Below, piece by piece: positions 5,567 to 10,443 of a stretch of 10,443 nucleotides of DNA. The notes beneath the pieces are model-generated. The model was not told the DNA's origin. It worked only from the letters and a program-made list of their open reading frames with translations, and ran no database searches. The stretch spans positions 1 through 10,443 of the forward strand of contig DAIEEM010000009.1 of the NCBI GenBank assembly GCA_027325905.1, in the 5' to 3' direction. The stretch comes from Rhodocyclaceae bacterium. Its GTDB lineage: Bacteria > Pseudomonadota > Gammaproteobacteria > Burkholderiales > Rhodocyclaceae. Each line of letters begins with the position of its first letter. The first letter of the stretch is position 1. Position numbers and translations under genes: made by a program.

Positions 5567-7339
5567 ATGAGTTTCGAACCGAAGCCGCACCTTGCCGGCC
5601 TGTTGCGCGCGGCGGCCGAATCCGTCGCTCCCGGCACGGTCGCCGATATCCACCTGGAGCGGCCGAAGCAGGCCGCCCATGGGGATTTCGCCTGCAACCT
5701 GGCGCTGCAACTGGCGCGGGCGCTCAAGGAAAGTCCGCGCAAGATCGCCGAGCGCCTGGTGCGCGAGTTGCCCGCTTCCGCCTGGGTCGAAAAGACCGAG
5801 ATCGCCGGCGCCGGCTTCATCAACTTCACGCTGGTGCCGGCCGCCAAAACCCAGGCGGTGAAGAACGTGCTGGCCGGCGGCGACGATTTCGGCAAAGGCA
5901 CGGCGCCGACGGGCTGCAAGAAGATCCAGGTCGAATTCGTCTCCGCCAACCCGACCGGCCCGCTGCACGTCGGCCACGGCCGCGGCGCCGCCTACGGCGC
6001 GAGCCTGGCTTCCTTGCTGGCGTTTGCCGGCTACCAAGTCTGCCGCGAGTATTACGTCAACGATGCCGGCCGCCAGATGGACATCCTCGCCGTGTCGACC
6101 TGGCTGCGCTACCTCGAACTCTTCAACGAATTCGTGCCTTTCCCGCCCAACGCCTACCAGGGCGGCTACGTGCGCGAGATGGCCGAGCAGGTGATGGTCG
6201 CCCACCAGGACCGCTACGTGCATCCGGCCCTCGCGCTGCTCGCCAGCACGCCGCCGGCGCCGCCCGTACGCGCCGACGGCAGTTATACGAAGGAGGAAAA
6301 GGACCAGCTCGAAGCGCATCTCGACGGCCTCATCGCCGCCGCCAAGGACCTGCTCGGCGAGGAATGGGCCTACATCCACCAGCACGTGCTGACCGAACAG
6401 CTCGCCGACTGCCGCGAGGACCTCGAAGGCTACGGCGTGCATTTCGACTACTGGTTCTCGGAGCGCAGCCTCTACGACACCGGGATGGTGGCGAAAGCCG
6501 TCGCCGAACTCGAAAGGCGCGGCTACATCTATGTCCAGGACGGCGCCAAGTGGTTCCGTTCGACCGCCTTCGGCGACGAGAAGGATCGCGTCGTGCAGCG
6601 CGACAACGGCCTCTACACCTACTTCGCCTCCGACATCGCCTATCACGCCAACAAGTTCGAGCGCGGCTTCGACAAAGGCATCGACATTTGGGGCGCCGAC
6701 CACCACGGCTACATCGCCCGCGTCAAGGGCGCGCTCACCGCGCTTGACCTCGACGCCGACAAGCTCGACGTCGCTCTGGTGCAGTTCGTCAGCCTGTTCC
6801 GCGACGGCGCCAAGGTCTCGATGTCCACGCGATCCGGCGACTTCGTCACGCTGCGCGAATTGCGCGCGGAAGTCGGCAACGACGCGTGCCGCTTCTTCTA
6901 CCTCCAGCGCAAGTGCGACCAGGCGCTCGACTTCGACCTCACGCTCGCCAAGACGGAGAGTAGCGACAACCCGGTCTTTTACGTGCAGTACGCCCATGCC
7001 CGCATCTGCTCGGTGCTGGCGCAGTGGGGCGGCACCGCAGCCGAACTGGCGGCGGCCGATCTTGCGCCGTTGACGGGCGAAAAGGAATTGTCGCTGTGCG
7101 CCCGCATCGCCGAATTCCCGGCGACCATCGCCGCCGCCGCGCAGGAATACGCGCCGCATACCATCGGCTTCTACGTGCGCGAACTGGCGGCCGAGTTCCA
7201 CGGCTGGTATAACGCCGAGCGCTTGCTGGTCGACGACGAAGCGGCCAAGCGTGCGCGCCTGGCGCTTGCCGTCGCGGTGCGCCAAGTGTTGCGCAACGGT
7301 TTGAGAATACTCGGCGTATCCGCGCCGGAGACCATGTGA
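5567..7339 (+). CDS. argS: Arginine--tRNA ligase
   Basis: This cytoplasmic class I aminoacyl-tRNA synthetase joins arginine to tRNA-Arg using ATP. At 590 residues it is a normal length. The N-terminal tRNA-recognition (Add-1) domain covers about residues 1-95. The catalytic signature VEFVSANPTGPLHVGHGRGA contains the HIGH-type motif HVGH at 134-137. The KMSKS counterpart is the degenerate MSTR at 419-422, as is common in this enzyme, and the C-terminal DALR anticodon-binding domain begins near the NPVFYVQYAHARI stretch. The start ATG lies behind a perfect TATAAT and a weak CCGGA ribosome site. It is divergent from the iron operon and is followed after one base by the SPOR gene, an arrangement I recall from many betaproteobacteria. 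A long reading frame on the opposite strand (5549-7285) is a GC-driven shadow. Essential housekeeping gene; nothing anomalous seen. Confidence 0.98.
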   Translation: MSFEPKPHLAGLLRAAAESVAPGTVADIHLERPKQAAHGDFACNLALQLARALKESPRKIAERLVRELPASAWVEKTEIAGAGFINFTLVPAAKTQAVKNVLAGGDDFGKGTAPTGCKKIQVEFVSANPTGPLHVGHGRGAAYGASLASLLAFAGYQVCREYYVNDAGRQMDILAVSTWLRYLELFNEFVPFPPNAYQGGYVREMAEQVMVAHQDRYVHPALALLASTPPAPPVRADGSYTKEEKDQLEAHLDGLIAAAKDLLGEEWAYIHQHVLTEQLADCREDLEGYGVHFDYWFSERSLYDTGMVAKAVAELERRGYIYVQDGAKWFRSTAFGDEKDRVVQRDNGLYTYFASDIAYHANKFERGFDKGIDIWGADHHGYIARVKGALTALDLDADKLDVALVQFVSLFRDGAKVSMSTRSGDFVTLRELRAEVGNDACRFFYLQRKCDQALDFDLTLAKTESSDNPVFYVQYAHARICSVLAQWGGTAAELAAADLAPLTGEKELSLCARIAEFPATIAAAAQEYAPHTIGFYVRELAAEFHGWYNAERLLVDDEAAKRARLALAVAVRQVLRNGLRILGVSAPETM

Positions 7340-7340
7340 A

Positions 7341-7967
7341 ATGAAAAATATCCCACCCCCAAAGCAGGCACCCTATAAACTTCGCGGCAACAGCCGCGGC
7401 AAAAGCGGCGGCAGCACGCTGCTCGGCATGTTCCTCGGCCTGATAGTCGGCATCCTGATCGCTTTCGGCGTTGTCTGGTACCTCAACAAGACGCCGCTGC
7501 CGTTCCAGGACAAGTCCAACCGCGCCGAGAAGCCGAGCGACCGCACGGAAGGGACGAGCGCGCCCGGGCCGTTGCCGGGCAAGCCGGGCGACAAGGTCGG
7601 CGAGAAGCCGCGTTTCGAGTTCTACAAGATTCTGCCGGGCGGGCAGGAGGCGACGCCAGCGCCGGCGGCGACCACGCCCCAGGCGACGCCCGCGGCCCAG
7701 CCTGCGGTCGCGCCCGCTTCCGGCGACGCTTTCTACCTCCAGGCCGGCGCCTTTCAGAAGGCGGCGGACGCCGACAACCTGAAAGCCAAGATCTCGCTGC
7801 TCGGCGTCGAGGTCGGCGTGCAGGAAATCGCGGTTCCGGACAAGGGCACCATGTACCGCGTACGCGTCGGTCCCTTCGCCAAGCCCGACGAAATGAACCG
7901 CGCACGGAACCAGCTAGCCCAGAACGGCATCCAAGCGACGGTCGTCAAGATCAGCCCCCAAAACTAA
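7341..7967 (+). CDS. SPOR domain-containing, FtsN-like inner-membrane protein
   Basis: This 208-residue single-pass membrane protein has a short basic cytoplasmic tail (residues 1-25), one transmembrane helix (about 26-47), and a periplasmic linker rich in Pro and Ala (about 60-127, with runs such as TPAPAATTPQATPAAQP). A C-terminal SPOR domain covers about 130-204. The two typical SPOR strands are visible as FYLQAGAF and YRVRVGPF. SPOR domains bind peptidoglycan stripped of stem peptides at the division septum, so the protein probably acts in or near the divisome, as FtsN does. Whether it is the functional FtsN cannot be decided from sequence alone. It starts one base after the argS stop (TGAAATG) and ends 16 bases before dsbA, so the three genes probably share a transcript. 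Confidence 0.9.
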   Translation: MKNIPPPKQAPYKLRGNSRGKSGGSTLLGMFLGLIVGILIAFGVVWYLNKTPLPFQDKSNRAEKPSDRTEGTSAPGPLPGKPGDKVGEKPRFEFYKILPGGQEATPAPAATTPQATPAAQPAVAPASGDAFYLQAGAFQKAADADNLKAKISLLGVEVGVQEIAVPDKGTMYRVRVGPFAKPDEMNRARNQLAQNGIQATVVKISPQN

Positions 7968-7983
7968 ACGGAGACACCACAAC

Positions 7984-8616
7984 ATGCGCAAGCTGAAAGT
8001 CCTGCTCGCCGTCGTCTGCTTCGCCATCGCCGGAATCGCCGGCGCGCAAACCCTGCGCGAAGGGCGCGACTACACGCTGCTGTCGCCGCCGCAAGCGACC
8101 GAACCCGGCAAGATCGAGGTGATCGAATTCTTTTCCTATATGTGCCCGCACTGCGCGCATTTCGAGCCGGTGCTGGAGCCGTGGGTGAAGGCGCTGCCCA
8201 AGGACGTCGCCTTCCGCCGCGTGCCGGTGGTATACCGTCCGCAATGGGAGGCGCCGGCACGGCTCTACTATGCGCTCGAGACGATGAACGAAGCAGGCCG
8301 CCTGCATATGGCCGTCTTCAACGCCATCCACGTCGATGGGAGCAACCTGACGACCGACGACGCGGTGGCAGACTGGGCGGCGAAGAACGGCCTCGACCGC
8401 AAGAAATTCACCGGCGTCTACAATTCCTTCGCCGTGCAAAGCGAGCTGCTGCGCGCTAAGCAGACCACCGCCGCCTATCGCATCGACGCCGTGCCGTCGC
8501 TGGTGATCGCCGGCAAATATCGCACGCCGCCGGAGAATTTCACCGGCAGCCACGAAGACCTGCTCAAGATCGCCAATGCCCTGATCGCCAAGGCGCGCAG
8601 CGAGCAGAAGCGCTGA
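7984..8616 (+). CDS. dsbA: Thiol:disulfide interchange protein DsbA
   Basis: This 210-residue periplasmic oxidoreductase introduces disulfide bonds into exported proteins and would be reoxidised by DsbB, whose gene is not in the window. Residues 1-21 are a signal peptide (MRKLK n-region, cleavage near AGA-QT). The thioredoxin fold carries the catalytic CPHC at residues 54-57 within EFFSYMCPHCAHFEP, identical to the dipeptide of E. coli DsbA. The cis-proline loop is V170-P171 in IDAVPSLVI. An alpha-helical insert lies between about 90 and 160. The start has a GGAGA ribosome site nine bases upstream. It is the third gene of the argS block and is followed by an intrinsic terminator 26 bases beyond its stop. 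All catalytic features are present. Confidence 0.97.
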   Translation: MRKLKVLLAVVCFAIAGIAGAQTLREGRDYTLLSPPQATEPGKIEVIEFFSYMCPHCAHFEPVLEPWVKALPKDVAFRRVPVVYRPQWEAPARLYYALETMNEAGRLHMAVFNAIHVDGSNLTTDDAVADWAAKNGLDRKKFTGVYNSFAVQSELLRAKQTTAAYRIDAVPSLVIAGKYRTPPENFTGSHEDLLKIANALIAKARSEQKR

Positions 8617-8629
8617 GCGACCGCCGCCG

Positions 8630-9418
8630 ATGGCCGACCGGGAAATGCGCGGGAGAGCCCCGCGCATTTTTTTGACCGGCGCCTCGAGCGGTCTTGGCGC
8701 CGCGCTGGCGCGTCATTACGCCGCGAAAGGCGCCGTGCTCGGCCTCGCCGCGCGCCGCGGCGAAGCTCTGCGCGAAGTTGCGGCGACCCTGCCAGGCGTC
8801 CATCGCACCTATACGCTCGACGTCGCCGACGCTGCGGCCCTGGCGGACGCCGCGACGGAATTCATGGCGAGCGTCGGCCTGCCCGACATCGTCATCGCCA
8901 ACGCCGGCGTCAGCGCCGGCGCGCTGACCGCGGAAGCCGACGACCTGCCGGTATTCCGCCGCGTCGTGGACACCAACCTGCTCGGCATGGTGCACACCTT
9001 CGCGCCCTTCGTCGCGCCGCTGGCCGCCGCCGGCCGCGGCAGCCTCGTCGGCGTCGCCTCGGTGGCCGGCATCCGCGGGCTGCCGGGTGGGGGCGCCTAC
9101 TGCGCGTCGAAGGCCGCCGCGATCGCCTATCTCGAAAGCCTGCGCGTCGAATTGCGCGGTACCGGCGTCAAGGTGGTCACGCTGGCGCCCGGCTACATCG
9201 ACACGCCGATGACGGCGGTTAACGACTACCCGATGCCCTTCATACTGTCCGCGGACGCGGCGGCGTCGCGCCTTGCCCGCGCCATCGACCGCGGCCGTTC
9301 CTATGCCGTGGTGCCGTGGCAGATGGCGGTCGTCGCCAAAGCGCTGCGCCTCCTGCCCAACGCGCTGTTCGATCGCCTGTTCGCCCATGCCGGACGCAAG
9401 CCGCGCCGCCGGGAGTAG
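8630..9418 (+). CDS. SDR family NAD(P)-dependent oxidoreductase
   Basis: This 262-residue classical short-chain dehydrogenase binds a nicotinamide cofactor in a Rossmann fold. The glycine motif TGASSGLG lies at residues 16-23, the adenine-contact DV at 64-65, NAG at 91-93, the helix-4 asparagine at N116, and the catalytic set is S144, Y157 and K161 (YCASK). PG at 187-188 is also typical. A C-terminal extension rich in Arg follows about residue 235. The substrate is unknown; an NADPH preference is possible because ARR follows the second strand, but this is inference. No strong ribosome site precedes ATG 8630; ATG 8645 is an alternative that removes five residues and keeps the first strand RIFLTG. 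Either start places the dsbA terminator across the coding start, so expression depends on readthrough or an unseen promoter. It begins 13 bases after the dsbA stop. Confidence 0.93.
   Translation: MADREMRGRAPRIFLTGASSGLGAALARHYAAKGAVLGLAARRGEALREVAATLPGVHRTYTLDVADAAALADAATEFMASVGLPDIVIANAGVSAGALTAEADDLPVFRRVVDTNLLGMVHTFAPFVAPLAAAGRGSLVGVASVAGIRGLPGGGAYCASKAAAIAYLESLRVELRGTGVKVVTLAPGYIDTPMTAVNDYPMPFILSADAAASRLARAIDRGRSYAVVPWQMAVVAKALRLLPNALFDRLFAHAGRKPRRRE
8643..8673 (+). terminator. Intrinsic terminator after dsbA, overlapping the next gene's start region
   Basis: A perfect 11-bp stem, AAATGCGCGGG (8643-8653) with CCCGCGCATTT (8659-8669), encloses a five-base loop AGAGC and runs into seven consecutive T (8667-8673). 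This is a textbook Rho-independent terminator for the argS-SPOR-dsbA transcript. It lies within the first 15 codons of the downstream dehydrogenase. Confidence 0.85.
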
Positions 9419-9529
9419 AATCGTTTCGCTGTTCCTTCATGGACTTGGTAGTGCCTTACGGCTTTCCCGATCGTCGTTGAGAATGACACCGACCATGGGC
9501 AATATCCTCATCTCCGGAATGGACCGGCC

Positions 9530-10443
9530 TTGACTTCGCCTTCCGCGCCCGCTTCTGTGCCGCAGCAGACCCTCCTGATCGTCGACGATGGTCCGGAGAA
9601 TCTCGCCGTGCTGGGTGAGTTGCTGCGGCCGGCTTATCGCGTGCGCGTCGCCAATTCGGGCGAGCGCGCCCTGCGGATCGCCGCCAGCGATCCCCGGCCC
9701 GACCTCATCCTGCTCGACGTCATGATGCCGGGGATGGACGGCTATGCCGTGCTGGCACGCCTGCGCGAAGATCCGCTGACTCGCGACATCCCGGTGATCT
9801 TCGTCACCGCCATGGACGCGCCGGAAGACGAGCGCCGCGGCTTCGAACTCGGCGCCGTCGATTACATCACCAAGCCCCTGCGCCCGCCCATCGTCCTGGC
9901 GCGTGTGCGCACCCAGCTGGAGCTCAAGCGCGCGAGCGACCGGCTGCGCGACCAGAACGCCGTCCTCGAAGCCGAGGTGGCGCGCCGCGTCGCCGAGAAC
10001 CTGGCGCAGCGGGAAGAAAGCAACCGTGCCCAGACGGCGCTCAACCACCAGAAGGAACTGATCCTGTCGTCGACCGGCGAAGGCATCTACGGCACCGACA
10101 CCGCGGGTGTCATCAACTTCGTCAACCCGGCCGCCGCCGGCATGCTCGGCTACCGGCGCGACGAGCTGCTGGGCCGCAGCGCCCATGCCACGTTCCACCA
10201 TACCAAGGCGGACGGCAGCCCTTGCCCAGCCGATGACTGCCCGCTGCAGATGTCGCTGCACAGCGGCTTCGTCATCCAGGGCGAAGAGGAACTGTTCTGG
10301 CGCAAGGATGGTGCGCCGCTGCCGGTCGAATATTCGAGCATGCCCATCGTCGAGGACGGCGAACTGCTCGGCGCCGTGGTGACGCTGCTCGACATCAGCG
10401 AGCGCAAGCGCTATCTCGCGCAACTCGAACGCAAGTCCAACTT
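9530..10443 (+). CDS. Response regulator with REC and PAS domains (3' end cut by window)
   Basis: The frame is open from 9452 to the right edge and contains no ATG before the receiver domain, so the best start is TTG 9530, preceded by CCGGAATGG; GTG 9557 is the alternative. The 304 visible residues begin with a REC domain (about 13-128) that has the acidic pair D19/D20, phospho-acceptor D63 in [12 protein letters not shown]93 and K115. A coiled-coil-like linker covers about 129-178. A PAS domain follows (about 175-290) with [20 protein letters not shown], a CPADDC pair (C232, C237), [13 protein letters not shown] and the closing DISERKR. The ending [10 protein letters not shown] is the type of linker I know before GGDEF (diguanylate cyclase) domains, so c-di-GMP output is likely but lies outside the window. 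It would act in the cytoplasm downstream of a sensor kinase. The intergenic stretch before it (9419-9529) shows no clear promoter or terminator. Confidence 0.88.
   Translation, partial: MTSPSAPASVPQQTLLIVDDGPENLAVLGELLRPAYRVRVANSGERALRIAASDPRPDLILLDVMMPGMDGYAVLARLREDPLTRDIPVIFVTAMDAPEDERRGFELGAVDYITKPLRPPIVLARVRTQLELKRASDRLRDQNAVLEAEVARRVAENLAQREESNRAQTALNHQKELILSSTGEGIYGTDTAGVINFVNPAAAGMLGYRRDELLGRSAHATFHHTKADGSPCPADDCPLQMSLHSGFVIQGEEELFWRKDGAPLPVEYSSMPIVEDGELLGAVVTLLDISERKRYLAQLERKSN

Noticed and set aside
5549..7285. Minus-strand frame of 578 codons opposite argS
   Set aside because: Almost fully antisense to a certain arginyl-tRNA synthetase gene; composition reflects complementary codons and no family is recognisable.
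9437..10423. Minus-strand frame of 328 codons opposite the response regulator
   Set aside because: The plus strand encodes intact REC and PAS motifs; the minus frame shows no domain and is a shadow.

Overview
The window looks like chromosomal DNA from a GC-rich betaproteobacterium. The block argS - SPOR protein - dsbA - short-chain dehydrogenase, the DUF3501 gene and the codon choice suggest the Rhodocyclales/Azoarcus-Dechloromonas neighbourhood. This placement is inference from gene content; there is no rRNA or other firm marker. I see no tRNA, CRISPR array, transposase or phage gene.

Layout. (1) Positions 1-504, plus strand: the 3' part of a DUF3501 gene cut by the left edge. (2) Positions 506-5414, minus strand: a five-gene iron-uptake operon read from right to left. 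The order is P19-type periplasmic iron protein, OprB-family outer-membrane porin, cupredoxin-like periplasmic protein, FTR1 iron permease, and membrane 4Fe-4S protein. It matches the FtrABCD plan except for the porin placed between the first and second members. A sigma70-like promoter (TTGACA / AATAAT, 16-nt spacer) with a Fur-box palindrome over its -10 sits just upstream. (3) Positions 2056-2162: a 107-bp element with perfect 30-bp inverted arms lies inside the 3' end of the FTR1 gene and is translated into its C-terminal tail. (4) Positions 5567-8616, plus strand: argS, an FtsN-like SPOR protein and dsbA, closely spaced and probably one transcript. (5) A textbook intrinsic terminator at 8643-8673 falls inside the start region of the next gene, a short-chain dehydrogenase (8630-9418). 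(6) From 9530 to the right edge: a response regulator with REC and PAS domains, cut by the window, apparently starting at TTG.

How the parts fit. The minus-strand operon reads as an iron import route crossing the whole envelope: OprB-like barrel (outer membrane), P19 and cupredoxin (periplasm), FTR1 (inner-membrane permease), and a polyferredoxin-like protein that probably passes electrons. The Fur site predicts induction under iron limitation. The plus-strand block is housekeeping: tRNA charging, cell-division/peptidoglycan binding and periplasmic disulfide formation. The most unusual points are the porin in the Ftr operon, the palindromic element translated into the FTR1 tail, and the terminator overlapping the dehydrogenase start.
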